Counted from the stretch's first letter, positions 7,970 through 18,249 are shown. The stretch is DNA of 45,412 nucleotides from CAYRWR01 sp964537555 (GCA_964537555.1 CAZIAD010000029.1:1-45412), one strand, 5' to 3'. Notes: a model not told the origin generated them from the letters alone. Made by a program: numbers and translations.

Positions 7970-10900
7970 ATGGCTAAGTCAATGAAGACAATGGACGGCA
8001 ATAACGCTGCCGCCTATGTCGCATATGCGTTCACAGAAGTGGCGGCGATATACCCTATCACACCATCTTCAAATATGGCAGAATACTGCGATGAATGGGC
8101 TGCAAATGGTAAGAAGAATATTTTCGGTGACGTGCTGAAAGTAGTAGAGATGCAGTCGGAAGCCGGTGCTGCCGGAGCTGTACATGGATCTTTACAGGGT
8201 GGGGCCCTGACCACGACTTTTACAGCATCTCAGGGATTGCTGCTGATGATCCCTAATATGTATAAGATATCCGGTGAGCTCCTTCCCGGAGTATTCCATG
8301 TATCTGCCCGGACTGTGGCTGCTCAGGCACTGTCTATTTTTGGTGACCATTCTGATGTAATGGCTACCCGTCAGACCGGATTCGGGATGCTGGCTACCGG
8401 TTCGGTGCAGGAGATTCTGGACCTGGCTCCTGTAGCTCATATGCTGGCCATTAAGAGCCGTGTACCTTTCCTGCACTTTTTTGATGGATTCCGTACCTCT
8501 CATGAGATACAAAAGGCAGAAGCTCTGGATTATTCAGATTTCGCTACTCTTATCGACCAGAAAGATGTTCAGGCCTTCCGTGAAAGAGCTTTGAATCCTG
8601 ATAACCCCGTTACCCGTGGTACTGCTCAAAACCCTGATATTTTCTTCCAGGCCCGCGAAGCCAGCAATAAGTTTTATGATGTCCTGCCTGATATGGTGGA
8701 AGAAGCTATGCAGAAGATGTCTAAACTGACCGGCCGTGAATATCATCCTTTTACCTATTACGGTTCTCCTGACGCCGAAGATATTATCATTGCTATGGGG
8801 TCAGTTACCGATGTGACCAAGTCTACTATTGATTATATGATCAAACAGGGTAAAAAGGTGGGATTGATCTCAGTACACCTGTACCGGCCTTTCTCTGAAA
8901 AATATATACTGAAAGTAATGCCCAAGACAGTAAAACGTATTGCTGTTCTGGACCGTACTAAAGAACCCGGTGCAGAAGGCGAACCTCTGTACATGGATAT
9001 CCGTAACCTCTATTATGGCAAGGCAAATGCTCCTCTTATCATAGGCGGACGCTATGGTTTGTCTTCAAAGGATACTACCCCTGAACAGATCGTATCTGTA
9101 TATGAAAATCTGGCACAGAAAGAACCTAAGAACGGGTTTACTATCGGTATTGTAGACGATGTGACCTTCCTTTCTCTTCCTGTAAAAGATGTGCTGGATG
9201 TGGCTCCCGAAGGAACCACTGAGGCCAAGTTCTATGGACTGGGATCTGATGGAACGGTTGGGGCTAATAAAAACTCCATTAAGATCATTGGAGACCATAC
9301 TGACCTCTATGCTCAGGGATATTTTGCTTATGACTCAAAGAAGTCCGGTGGTATCACTATATCCCACCTGCGCTTCGGAAAAAAGGCTATTCAGCTGCCT
9401 TATCTGGTGAATAACCCTTCATTTGTAGCCTGTTCCGTACCTGCTTATCTGGGTAAGTATGATATGCTTAAAGGACTGAAAAAAGGCGGGACCTTCCTGC
9501 TGAACTCTATCTGGTCCAAGGATGAAGTCGCTAATCACCTGCCTAATGATGTGAAGAAGAAACTGGCTGATAAAGAGATCAACTTCTATATCCTGAACGC
9601 AACCAAACTGGCTGAAGATATCGGACTGGGTAATCGTACCAATACCATCATGCAGAGTGCTTTCTTTAAACTCAGCAACGTGATCCCTTATGGCGATGCG
9701 GTGAAATTCATGAAAGAAGCGATCAAGAAGTCTTATGGTAATAAGGGTGATATCATCGTAGAAATGAACAACAAGGCTGTAGATGCCGGTGCTGATGCCC
9801 TCGAAAAAATAACTGTGCCTGCTGAATGGAAAAACCTGCCCGCTGATCAGGATACTGTTGATGCCAGCCAGCCTGAATTCATAAAGAAAGTAGCTAACGT
9901 CATTAACCGCCAGGCCGGTGATGACCTTCCCGTATCTACATTTGTAGGACGCGAAGATGGTACTTTCCCCAATGGGACTACTCATTATGAAAAGCGTGGA
10001 ATAGCCGTAAATGTACCTGACTGGGTATCTGATAATTGTATTCAGTGTAATCAGTGTGCCTACGTCTGTCCCCATGCTGTGATCCGTCCGTTCCTGTCCA
10101 CTCCTGAAGAAGAGAAAGGTATGCCTGCTGATACCGACACTATCAAGGCAGTAGGTAAAGGTATGGAAGGCCTTAACTTCTCTATGCGTATCAGTGTCCT
10201 GGATTGTACCGGTTGTGGAAACTGTGCTGATATCTGCCCGGGCAAGAAAGATAAAGAGACTGGTGAAAACCTGCCTGCATTAGTCATGAAACCTCTGGGC
10301 ACTCAACTGGAAGAGCAGAAAAGCTTTGATCATTTTGATGCCAAAGTAAGTTACAAGACTGAGTATATGGGATTAAACACCGTAAAAGGCAGCCAGTTTG
10401 CTAAACCTCTGTTTGAATTCCATGGCGCCTGTGCCGGTTGTGGAGAGACTCCTTATATAAAGACTATTACTCAGCTCTATGGTGACAGAATGGTCATCGC
10501 CAATGCTACCGGATGTTCCTCCATCTATGGTGGATCTGCTCCTGCCACACCTTACTGTAAAAATGATAAAGGCAGAGGACCTGCCTGGGCCAACTCGCTG
10601 TTTGAAGATAACGCTGAATTTGGCTTTGGGATACAGATCGCTTCTGACCAGATGAGAAACAAACTGGCAGATCTGATGAAAGAAGTAGTAGCTGGAAATG
10701 CCAGCGCTGATGCTAAAGCAGCTGCTCAGGAATGGCTGGACAATAAAGAAAATGCTGAAGGTTCAAAAACCGCCAGTGCCAAAATACTGGCACTTATAGC
10801 TAAAGAAAAAGGCGAAGTCTTTAAAAAGATCGCTGATCTGAAGCAGTACCTGGTCAAGCGCAGCCAGTGGATCTTTGGTGGAGACGGATGGGCTTATGAT

Positions 10901-11521
10901 ATCGGATTTGGCGGACTGGATCATGTCCTGGCTTCCGGTGAAGATGTCAATGTCCTGGTAGTGGATACAGAAGTATATTCTAATACCGGCGGACAGGCTT
11001 CAAAAGCCAGTCCTACCGCCGCTGTGGCTAAATTTGCCGCTGCAGGTAAACGTATCCGTAAAAAAGACCTGGGTATGATTGCCATGAGTTATGGCTATGT
11101 TTATGTAGCTCAGGTAGCTATGGGATCCAACAAGAACCAGTTCCATAAAGCCCTGATGGAAGCTGAAAGCTATCCCGGCCCTTCTCTGATTATCGCCTAT
11201 TCACCCTGTATCAACCACGGTATCAAGGCCGGAATGGGTAAGGCACAGGAAGAAGAGAAGAGAGCAGTAGCAGCCGGTTACTGGAGCCTCTACCGTTACA
11301 ATCCTCTTCTGGCTGAAGAAGGTAAAAATCCTTTCACTCTTGATTCAAAAGACCCTGAGGAATCTTTCCAGGACTTTATCAAAGGTGAAGTAAGATACTC
11401 TACCTTGCTCAAGACCTTCCCGGATCAGGCTCAGGAACTGTTTGACGCAGCTGAAAAGGATGCCAAACACAGATTGAATACTTATAAACGTCTGGCTGCT
11501 ATGGAATTCACAGCAGAATAG
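7970..11521 (+). CDS. nifJ: Pyruvate:ferredoxin (flavodoxin) oxidoreductase
   Basis: A full-length single-chain PFOR of 1183 residues, which oxidises pyruvate with CoA to acetyl-CoA, CO2 and reduced ferredoxin in the cytoplasm of anaerobes. The N-terminal domain has AIYPITPSSNMAEY. Two ferredoxin-type clusters are visible at ~689 (CIQCNQCAYVCP) and ~745 (CTGCGNCADICP). The TPP-binding domain begins near 819 with GACAGCGETPY, and has GGDGWAYDIGFGG and VYSNTGGQASKA farther on. AGGAGG five bases before the ATG is the strongest ribosome site in the region, and codon use is orderly, both suggesting high expression. It has its own terminator immediately downstream. No electron-acceptor gene is adjacent. 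Confidence 0.97.
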   Translation: MAKSMKTMDGNNAAAYVAYAFTEVAAIYPITPSSNMAEYCDEWAANGKKNIFGDVLKVVEMQSEAGAAGAVHGSLQGGALTTTFTASQGLLLMIPNMYKISGELLPGVFHVSARTVAAQALSIFGDHSDVMATRQTGFGMLATGSVQEILDLAPVAHMLAIKSRVPFLHFFDGFRTSHEIQKAEALDYSDFATLIDQKDVQAFRERALNPDNPVTRGTAQNPDIFFQAREASNKFYDVLPDMVEEAMQKMSKLTGREYHPFTYYGSPDAEDIIIAMGSVTDVTKSTIDYMIKQGKKVGLISVHLYRPFSEKYILKVMPKTVKRIAVLDRTKEPGAEGEPLYMDIRNLYYGKANAPLIIGGRYGLSSKDTTPEQIVSVYENLAQKEPKNGFTIGIVDDVTFLSLPVKDVLDVAPEGTTEAKFYGLGSDGTVGANKNSIKIIGDHTDLYAQGYFAYDSKKSGGITISHLRFGKKAIQLPYLVNNPSFVACSVPAYLGKYDMLKGLKKGGTFLLNSIWSKDEVANHLPNDVKKKLADKEINFYILNATKLAEDIGLGNRTNTIMQSAFFKLSNVIPYGDAVKFMKEAIKKSYGNKGDIIVEMNNKAVDAGADALEKITVPAEWKNLPADQDTVDASQPEFIKKVANVINRQAGDDLPVSTFVGREDGTFPNGTTHYEKRGIAVNVPDWVSDNCIQCNQCAYVCPHAVIRPFLSTPEEEKGMPADTDTIKAVGKGMEGLNFSMRISVLDCTGCGNCADICPGKKDKETGENLPALVMKPLGTQLEEQKSFDHFDAKVSYKTEYMGLNTVKGSQFAKPLFEFHGACAGCGETPYIKTITQLYGDRMVIANATGCSSIYGGSAPATPYCKNDKGRGPAWANSLFEDNAEFGFGIQIASDQMRNKLADLMKEVVAGNASADAKAAAQEWLDNKENAEGSKTASAKILALIAKEKGEVFKKIADLKQYLVKRSQWIFGGDGWAYDIGFGGLDHVLASGEDVNVLVVDTEVYSNTGGQASKASPTAAVAKFAAAGKRIRKKDLGMIAMSYGYVYVAQVAMGSNKNQFHKALMEAESYPGPSLIIAYSPCINHGIKAGMGKAQEEEKRAVAAGYWSLYRYNPLLAEEGKNPFTLDSKDPEESFQDFIKGEVRYSTLLKTFPDQAQELFDAAEKDAKHRLNTYKRLAAMEFTAE

Positions 11522-11540
11522 GCTAAAACACAAAAATTTC

Positions 11541-11570
11541 AGGGAGTCTTCGGACTCCCTGTTTTTTTTT
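11541..11570 (+). terminator. Rho-independent terminator of nifJ
   Basis: AGGGAGTC (11541-11548) and GACTCCCT (11553-11560) form a perfect 8-bp stem closed by a TTCG tetraloop, followed by G and nine Ts. It lies 20 bases after the nifJ stop. Confidence 0.95.
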
Positions 11571-11582
11571 GTAAAAATAGTG

Positions 11583-11662
11583 TATAATGACTAAGGATTC
11601 TTGGCTGCAATGCCGAAAATATCTAACAGGAAAGGCTTACTCTGGTGCCAATTGAGGTATAA
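11583..11662 (+). promoter_or_regulatory. Promoter -10 and leader of the acidic sensor gene
   Basis: A perfect TATAAT at 11583-11588 has no clear -35. The following ~70-base leader contains TTGGC (11601-11605) complementary to GCCAA (11647-11651), so a closed leader structure is possible. I could not match it to a known riboswitch. GAGGT precedes the start codon by six bases. Confidence 0.4.
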
Positions 11663-14600
11663 ATGACGTTTAAGAAGATTTTACTCTATTTCACACTGTT
11701 CCTTGCTATGAGTTCTTTGGGTATAATTGTCTATGCTGCCAAAACCAAAAAATGGTTTTTTGGACGTCAATACCAGTCTCACATCCAAAAGATCACAGAT
11801 AAAGTAAACAAAGCGTTGGAAGATGTAATGGGTGAGACCGTCACAGATACTTTATCTTTAGCCCGGGATGGAAATACCCGTAAACTCTTTGTTGCTTATG
11901 CATTGGGAGAAGATACCCGTAAATACATTGCAGAGTTTCAAAATAAGCAGATGGGTATGGCTTATGCCAGCAAGATACTGATTGTAGATCAAAAGGGTAA
12001 AATACTCTTATCTACACTGGATCAGGAGTCAGAAACCAAGAAAGTGTCGCAGGAATTTTTGCAGGTATTAAAAGAACACTTTATCATCCACAAAAATCGG
12101 CCTTACATTTTATTTAAATCAGACAAAAAAGAATTTATAGTCTCGGAACGTTTTCCTGAGGAAGCAGATGCTGCAGATAACCTGGGTTATGTATTGGTAT
12201 TTTATAATACACAGAAAATACTTTCAGCTTTACCTGACATAAGTCTGGCTGGTACCAAGAATAACCAGATCTTTTTGACATCTAAAAAGTATTCTGATCA
12301 GCAGGTCACAGCTGTTATGAACAGACTAAGCACCCAGCCAGCAGGTACTCACAATAAAGAAAAAGACTTTCTGGTTCGCTTAAGGATAAATGGTATAGTG
12401 GCCGCGTTTGACCTGAATTCGCAACCTTACAGGCCCTGGCTGGCTGTATTGATGGTACTGCTTAATCTTTCATTACTGGGCCTGGTCATCTTTACGCTCA
12501 TAAATGCCTATAAAACTGAGACTGTGCCCCAGACATTTACTCCAGATCCAGAATTTATGGCCATAGATAATCCAGACAGATATTCAGTAGACCCCATCGA
12601 AAATACCAAAGCCTACTATGCTCAACCTGAAAAATATGAGATAAAAAATCTGGTCAATGACATAGAGCAGGGGAAATCCTATTCCCGCCAAAATGGTAGT
12701 CAGGGTATCGAAGACATGATCATGAATTCAGATCAGGATTTTACATCTATGCCAGATATGTTCCTGGACGATGAGTTATCCGGAACAGATAAGCCGACTC
12801 AGGATAATATACTGGATGAAGATTTTATTCCTGCGGACAGTAGCTTTGAATTTGATGGGATTGATGATGAAGACGAGATAGGTCTGGACGATTTTAAGCA
12901 GGAAATAGGACAGGAATCAGATATTGAAGACCAGTTTTCATCAGAAAACAGTGATAATGAAGAGATCGCCGGTGGCTTTGATTTTGACTCTGTAGATACA
13001 GATGCCGCTTTAGGCCTGGAATCAGGTTCCGGGGAGATGGATTTTGGTGATATTGAAGATGATGAGCTATCTCTAAACCGGAATCTAGAATCAACAGAAA
13101 TGGAACTTCCGGATTTGGATTCACTGGATTCTGAAACAGCGGCTTTTAATGAAGAATTGAGCCGGGAAGAGGAGTTCGAAGAGGTCGGTATCGAGGATTC
13201 TGGTTTGAGTATGGATGATGCTATGCCAGGCCTTACAGATTTTGACTCTTTGGATGAAGAACTTAATGGAAATCCAGAAAATATAGATGATCTGCAAAAT
13301 GCTTCATTTGAAGATAGCTCTGATATTTGGGATATGGATCCTTTAGATAGCGATAAGGGATTGGAAGATATTGAGAGTGAGTTTGATAAAGCTTTTGAAC
13401 AGGAATTAGGTCTGGTAAAACAGTCCAATGATGAAGTGATAATGGAATCTTTGGAATCCGATGTTTTTGCTGACGATGATATTCAGGAAAAAAGAGATCA
13501 CTTATGGGAAACGCCTACTGATAATGATGAGCTTAAAGTCGCAGCACAGACTTATGATGAATTAGATCTGCCCGAAGGGGGCGATGAAGCCATAGAGTTG
13601 GATGAGTTTCCGGTACATTATGATACCCCCGATATTTCCGAGACAGACAATGAGACAGCCTTATTTGCCCAGCAGGATAGGATTCTACAAGGTGTGGATG
13701 AAAGTCCTTTTGATGAAAATGGATTGGGGCCGGTAATAGTCAAACCTTCCAGCCAGGACAGTACAGATGAACTTTTAGAAAGTCCATTTGACCTGGAAGA
13801 AGTAGAAGAAAACGATTTTAACGTCACTGAAGCTTCCGGAATGGAAGAAGAGATTCCTATGAGTGGAGACGTATTCGATTCCATATCTGATGAGATCCTG
13901 GAAACTGAGAGCGTTGAGCTTCCCCAATTTGAAGATAATGTCATTGCTTCTGAAAAAGAACTGGAAGATATTAGCAGTACTATAGCAGATGAAATATCTT
14001 CTCTGGATGAAAGTGATTTACTACAGGATTTGGATAACACATTTGAATCGGAAAGTAGTGAGACCGGATTTGCAGAACAAAGCTCAGAAGAAGATTCAGC
14101 CCTTTCTGAACTGGAAGATATGGATAATATAGAAGATATTGATATGACAGAGATCATGAATGGACTGGAAAATGATATAGTGGAAGTAGGTGAAGTAAGT
14201 GAAGAATCACTGTTAGAAAAGGAATCCTACGATGTTACAGGTGAAGAGCTGATAAATGACAAACCGGAGACTCTGATAGAAGATATTTCCGGCCTTGATT
14301 TAGATATCCCTGATGATTTATCGAGCATAGATGAGATTACCGAGTCAGAGCTTAGTGATCTAGATTTACCGGAAATCTCGGAATTTTCAGATGGCGATTC
14401 AGATGAAATCATGGAAATAAGTTCACCTCCTGAAGACCTGGAGTCTGATGATATGATCCAATCTTTGGCTATAGATGATGATGAATTACCCGATCTGGAA
14501 GATATTCCTGAGATCATGGATCTGGATGAGGAAATGACCCTCATCGATACCTCTGAACAGGAAGACGAGGTGCAGGATATACTAAGTGATGAAGATAGTG

Positions 14601-15679
14601 CAGTAATAGACGATTTGGATATAGATAGTCTGATATCTTCTGTACCTGAAATCAGGGGCGAAGCAGAAGATGACGAAGAGATTTCTCTCAGCATGGAAGA
14701 ATTGTCAAACCTGACTGAAGACGAAGCTCTATCAGAAAGTGAAGACCTCTCTGAAAACAATATAGATCTGGATGAATTGATATCATCAGTTCCGGAAGTG
14801 GTGGGAATGAGCGAAGATGCAGAAGATATTTCTCTGAGTATGGAAGAACTATCTGACCTGGATGTCTCCGGGGAAATGGGTACAATCCAAACTGATGAAC
14901 TTATGGATATTGATGAAATAGAGCTAAGTGATGATTTTAACCTGGATATTTCTGAAACTATAGATGCTCAGGATACTTTAGAGGCTTCTGAAGACAGTCT
15001 TAAGAACCCCGGAGGAGATAATACTGAATCTACATTGGAAGATCTGGATATTGACAATCTGGTTTCCAGTATTTCCAATCCCGCTCCTATTGATGAGGAT
15101 GAGGACATTTCCCTTCAGCTGGAGGATCTGGACAGTCTGGATCTGGATAGTGAAGAAGACAGTACTTCAAATCAGGACCTGGATGAACTCACTGAGAACC
15201 TGGAAGGATCAGAGTTCTCGGAAATTAATTTCTCAGATATTTTTAATGAACCACCCGTAAAACTTAGTACGATTTCCAGTGTCGAGGAATATGCCAATGT
15301 AGCCCAGGATCTGGCAAAAAATAGTTTAAAGATGAGTAAAGTCGCGGTGCTGAAAAAAGAGGGAGAGACATTTAATCCTGTTCTCAATGATGGTTTCTCT
15401 GAAAATATTTCATTTAGTCTGAACGATCCACTCTTGGAAAGATTTATCAATAATAAAAAAAGTATCGATATAAGGGGCGAATTGTCCAATACCCGCTATC
15501 TGAAAGAAAGAATGTCTGTTGAGGATCTGAGCCAGCTGGCAGAACTGCTGGTTGTGCCTATTATCAGTGATAAAGAAGTCAACGGCATCGCTTTATTTGG
15601 GCGAAATAAAGGGGATGTGGAACCTACTAATTTTCAAAAATCGGAATTACATAACCTGGGATTTTTACAGGAAATCTAA
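11663..15679 (+). CDS. Giant acidic two-TM sensor with GAF-like C-terminus
   Basis: A 1338-residue protein I do not recognise as a named family. Residues ~6-25 and ~258-280 are hydrophobic, enclosing a ~230-residue domain with VDQKGKILLSTLD, a Cache/PAS-like signature of extracytoplasmic sensors. From ~300 to ~1195 the chain is extremely rich in Asp, Glu, Ser, Leu and Ile with almost no Arg or Lys. It includes three degenerate ~45-residue repeats near 984, 1034 and 1127, built on the pattern D-L-SSVPE followed by EISLSMEELSDL. Residues ~1195-1338 look like a compact GAF-like domain (LAELLVVPIISDKEVNGIAL). No kinase, cyclase or chemotaxis domain is present. The acidic tract may be a flexible scaffold or tether. 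The frame is intact throughout despite low complexity. Confidence 0.8.
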   Translation: MTFKKILLYFTLFLAMSSLGIIVYAAKTKKWFFGRQYQSHIQKITDKVNKALEDVMGETVTDTLSLARDGNTRKLFVAYALGEDTRKYIAEFQNKQMGMAYASKILIVDQKGKILLSTLDQESETKKVSQEFLQVLKEHFIIHKNRPYILFKSDKKEFIVSERFPEEADAADNLGYVLVFYNTQKILSALPDISLAGTKNNQIFLTSKKYSDQQVTAVMNRLSTQPAGTHNKEKDFLVRLRINGIVAAFDLNSQPYRPWLAVLMVLLNLSLLGLVIFTLINAYKTETVPQTFTPDPEFMAIDNPDRYSVDPIENTKAYYAQPEKYEIKNLVNDIEQGKSYSRQNGSQGIEDMIMNSDQDFTSMPDMFLDDELSGTDKPTQDNILDEDFIPADSSFEFDGIDDEDEIGLDDFKQEIGQESDIEDQFSSENSDNEEIAGGFDFDSVDTDAALGLESGSGEMDFGDIEDDELSLNRNLESTEMELPDLDSLDSETAAFNEELSREEEFEEVGIEDSGLSMDDAMPGLTDFDSLDEELNGNPENIDDLQNASFEDSSDIWDMDPLDSDKGLEDIESEFDKAFEQELGLVKQSNDEVIMESLESDVFADDDIQEKRDHLWETPTDNDELKVAAQTYDELDLPEGGDEAIELDEFPVHYDTPDISETDNETALFAQQDRILQGVDESPFDENGLGPVIVKPSSQDSTDELLESPFDLEEVEENDFNVTEASGMEEEIPMSGDVFDSISDEILETESVELPQFEDNVIASEKELEDISSTIADEISSLDESDLLQDLDNTFESESSETGFAEQSSEEDSALSELEDMDNIEDIDMTEIMNGLENDIVEVGEVSEESLLEKESYDVTGEELINDKPETLIEDISGLDLDIPDDLSSIDEITESELSDLDLPEISEFSDGDSDEIMEISSPPEDLESDDMIQSLAIDDDELPDLEDIPEIMDLDEEMTLIDTSEQEDEVQDILSDEDSAVIDDLDIDSLISSVPEIRGEAEDDEEISLSMEELSNLTEDEALSESEDLSENNIDLDELISSVPEVVGMSEDAEDISLSMEELSDLDVSGEMGTIQTDELMDIDEIELSDDFNLDISETIDAQDTLEASEDSLKNPGGDNTESTLEDLDIDNLVSSISNPAPIDEDEDISLQLEDLDSLDLDSEEDSTSNQDLDELTENLEGSEFSEINFSDIFNEPPVKLSTISSVEEYANVAQDLAKNSLKMSKVAVLKKEGETFNPVLNDGFSENISFSLNDPLLERFINNKKSIDIRGELSNTRYLKERMSVEDLSQLAELLVVPIISDKEVNGIALFGRNKGDVEPTNFQKSELHNLGFLQEI

Positions 15680-15712
15680 TCTTGCAATAAAGTCTATAAT
15701 CATCTAAAATAA

Positions 15713-15729
15713 TGTTTCAATAAGAAACA
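15713..15729 (+). repeat. Small hairpin before the OppB-like gene
   Basis: TGTTTC (15713-15718) pairs with GAAACA (15724-15729) around AATAA. It ends ten bases before the start codon and might affect ribosome access. Confidence 0.3.
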
Positions 15730-15738
15730 GGTTGCATC

Positions 15739-16713
15739 ATGTTAAAATATATAAGTAAACGTCTGCTCGCTCTTATTCCCACCTTATTTGGTATCACTAT
15801 TATTACTTTTTTTATCATGCGTCTGGCTGATAAGGATGGGGGTATCCCTCAGGCTCAGGGGCAGATAATCAAAGCCTCTACGCAGGATATAGAAGCTTTT
15901 AAGAAAGCCCATCACTTTGATAAACCGATCATTATTCAGTATGGATATTGGCTAAAAGATATGGTCAGGCTGGATTTTAGAAATTCAGAAGTCGACGGCA
16001 GGCCCGTCACTCTCCTGATTGCTGAAAAACTACCCCTTACTATCTATCTGAATCTGGTGTCACTGATACTGGTATTTCTCATTTCCATCCCTATTGGCCT
16101 GCAGGCCGCAAAAAAACATGATACCTGGATAGATAGAGCTATAGGGGTAACCCTTTTTATGCTATATGCCATGTTTACACCCTGGGTAGCTCATATCCTG
16201 ATGACTCTCTTTAGCGTCAATTGGGGAATATTGCCTTTATTTGGCATTTCTTCCGATAATTTTGAGCAGCTAAACCTTGCTGGTAAGATTTGGGATATCA
16301 CCCGGCACACTTTTTTACCGGTTATTGTGCTGAGTTATGGTAGTCTTGCATTTTATTCCAGGCTGGCCCGCGCTTCCGTCCTGGAAGTGCTGGATCAGGA
16401 CTTCATTAATACGGCCAGAGCCAAGGGCCTGACTGAAAAAGTAGTCATTTCCCGGCATGCTCTTCGTAATGCATTGATTCCTTTTGTCACTATATTGGGA
16501 GCTTTATTGCCTGGTATGATAGGCGGATCAGTAATCGTGGAGAGGATTTTTAATCTGGACGGAATGGGCAATCTTTTTTTCTCTTCAGTGTTAAACCGGG
16601 ATTATAATGTGACCATGGCTATATTATCATTTTCTGCATTGCTGACTTTAGTGGGAGTACTGATCTCTGATATTTTATATGCTGTCGTAGATCCCAGGAT
16701 AAGGTATAAATAA
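15739..16713 (+). CDS. Peptide ABC transporter permease, OppB/DppB type
   Basis: A 324-residue inner-membrane permease of the dipeptide/oligopeptide (PepT) family. It starts with the hallmark N-terminus KYISKRLLALIPTLFGITII, has about six TM segments and the cytoplasmic EAA loop (FINTARAKGLTEKVVISRHA, then LRNALIPFV), and ends with a helix before DPRIRYK. It would pair with a second permease (OppC), two ATPases and a binding protein. Only an OppD-like ATPase is found, 1.5 kb downstream after two unrelated genes. It is followed after 8 bp by the metallophosphoesterase gene, so the four genes to 19232 probably form one transcript. The substrate cannot be inferred. Confidence 0.9.
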   Translation: MLKYISKRLLALIPTLFGITIITFFIMRLADKDGGIPQAQGQIIKASTQDIEAFKKAHHFDKPIIIQYGYWLKDMVRLDFRNSEVDGRPVTLLIAEKLPLTIYLNLVSLILVFLISIPIGLQAAKKHDTWIDRAIGVTLFMLYAMFTPWVAHILMTLFSVNWGILPLFGISSDNFEQLNLAGKIWDITRHTFLPVIVLSYGSLAFYSRLARASVLEVLDQDFINTARAKGLTEKVVISRHALRNALIPFVTILGALLPGMIGGSVIVERIFNLDGMGNLFFSSVLNRDYNVTMAILSFSALLTLVGVLISDILYAVVDPRIRYK

Positions 16714-16721
16714 GGACTCTT

Positions 16722-17594
16722 ATGTATTTAATCTGGATTATTTTTGGATCATTTTTCCTGGCAGCTTTTTTTTCATTGATCCTTATGAATCAAATAGGTG
16801 CTAACCGTGTTTTGTTAGAACACTACAGCATACATGAGGAAAAAATCCAGGGAGAAATCGACATTTTACACATCAGTGATCTGCATTTTTATGGACACAT
16901 GCCTACCCGGAGGATAGATAATATAATTAAAGCCATTGAGAATACGCTCAATGAAAAAGTACCGGATCTGGTCGTTTTAACCGGGGATTTTATTGATAGT
17001 AATTCAGGTATCGAATTATTAGAACCGGTCTTAAAAGTCTTGAAATCTAAATATGGCATATTTGCGGTATTGGGTAACCATGATTACAGGCAGTATAACT
17101 TTCTTCATATTTTTTACCCATTGTTTTATAAAGTAGAAGGAATTAAAACTGATTTAATACGTCTCAAAGATATCCTAAAAAAATATGATGTAAAAATCAT
17201 AGATCATAATAGCACGGATTGTAATATCGGAAAAAATAAGGTAGAATTAATAGGAATAGATCCCCGAAGTTATACCAGTCCGGAACTGGCTCAGTGGACA
17301 AAACTGGAAGCGGACAGGTACAGACTGGTCTTGTCTCATTATCCGGATGCGATTTACCATATGGATGGTAGTATTGACCTCATGCTATCCGGACATACCC
17401 ACGGAGGGCAGATAACGCTATTGGGCTGGCCCCTGATCACGAAAAGCAAACTTCCCCGTAATAAGATCTCGGGTATCAGTCAATGGTCTAATTGTAAACT
17501 TTTTGTAAGCAGAGGCGCGGGGGTCAGCCATTATATGCCATTCAGGTTGTTCTGCCCTGCAGAGATATCCAGAATTATATTAAAAGGAAAGTGA
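16722..17594 (+). CDS. Membrane-anchored calcineurin-like metallophosphoesterase
   Basis: A two-metal phosphoesterase of the YkuE/YaeI type. Residues ~3-25 form one hydrophobic N-terminal helix, then come the five metal motifs in order: HISDLHFYG, VVLTGDFID, VLGNHDYR, the single His in LSHYPD and LSGHTHGGQ. The anchor places the catalytic domain on one face of the membrane. Relatives have been linked to UDP-sugar or lipid phosphate cleavage, but no substrate is evident here. It sits between OppB-like and OppD-like genes, 2 bp before the next gene, implying co-transcription but not necessarily a shared role. Confidence 0.88.
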   Translation: MYLIWIIFGSFFLAAFFSLILMNQIGANRVLLEHYSIHEEKIQGEIDILHISDLHFYGHMPTRRIDNIIKAIENTLNEKVPDLVVLTGDFIDSNSGIELLEPVLKVLKSKYGIFAVLGNHDYRQYNFLHIFYPLFYKVEGIKTDLIRLKDILKKYDVKIIDHNSTDCNIGKNKVELIGIDPRSYTSPELAQWTKLEADRYRLVLSHYPDAIYHMDGSIDLMLSGHTHGGQITLLGWPLITKSKLPRNKISGISQWSNCKLFVSRGAGVSHYMPFRLFCPAEISRIILKGK

Positions 17595-17595
17595 C

Positions 17596-18249
17596 ATGAA
17601 AAAATTATTTTTACTGCTCTTATTTTTCTTCTGCGGAGCTACAGTATATGGAGATGGCGTGAGCACCATGATGAGCAAAGCCAGGCAAATGTACCTGAAC
17701 CAGCAATACGGTCAGGCTATGAAATTAGGGGTAGCTTCTTTGGATGCAATGTTTCAGCAAACCATGAGTAATATGGCATCCTATGTGCCTGAGCTGGATG
17801 GCCATCAGGTCATTAATACCAATATGCATTATGAGTTTACAGCTATAGACGGATTCAGTGAGTACTCTTTTCATCTTGCCAAGACTATGACCAATGAAGA
17901 GGACAGTGTCATTGTATCAATAATCAATTCTCCATCTGAGGTGGAACGATTGCATTCATTAAGTATTAGCTATGATTTTCTGGAAAACAAGGGAGATTAT
18001 AAAAAACTGGATTTTACCAGGTCCGGACAAAAATACGAGTATATTCAGGATGGAAATTATGCCTACCTCATCTTCATATTCGATCAGGATGAAGCTACTC
18101 AGGAAATCCTGTCCGGTATGCTGCTTAGAGTCTATGTTACTTTTAAGAAGAATAATTCCAGGACTACCAGAGATAAAGTAATTAAATCTTATTTATATGA
18201 GATTATGGGAAAATTAAAATGGAAAAGTCTAAGATACATACTAAAATAG
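17596..18249 (+). CDS. Secreted protein of unknown function
   Basis: A 217-residue protein with a clear signal peptide (MKKLFLLLLFFFCGATVYG, cleavage before DGVSTM). The mature N-terminus, MSKARQMYLNQQYGQAMKLG, resembles a single TPR-like helix pair. The rest is mixed alpha/beta with several aromatic beta strands (YEYIQDGNYAYLIFIF). I do not recognise the family. It starts one base after the phosphoesterase stop, and its 3' end overlaps the OppD-like gene by 31 bp, so it is embedded in the transporter transcript. A periplasmic location next to a peptide transporter could hint at an accessory role, but there is no direct support. Confidence 0.75.
   Translation: MKKLFLLLLFFFCGATVYGDGVSTMMSKARQMYLNQQYGQAMKLGVASLDAMFQQTMSNMASYVPELDGHQVINTNMHYEFTAIDGFSEYSFHLAKTMTNEEDSVIVSIINSPSEVERLHSLSISYDFLENKGDYKKLDFTRSGQKYEYIQDGNYAYLIFIFDQDEATQEILSGMLLRVYVTFKKNNSRTTRDKVIKSYLYEIMGKLKWKSLRYILK

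Noticed and set aside
11600..11651. Riboswitch in the leader of the acidic sensor gene
   Set aside because: Only a 5-bp closing pair is visible and no known aptamer core (for example c-di-GMP) can be recognised.
12799..14760. Leftward serine-rich open frames in the acidic sensor gene
   Set aside because: The Glu/Asp codons read as Ser/Ile on the other strand; this low-complexity bias explains the long antisense frames.
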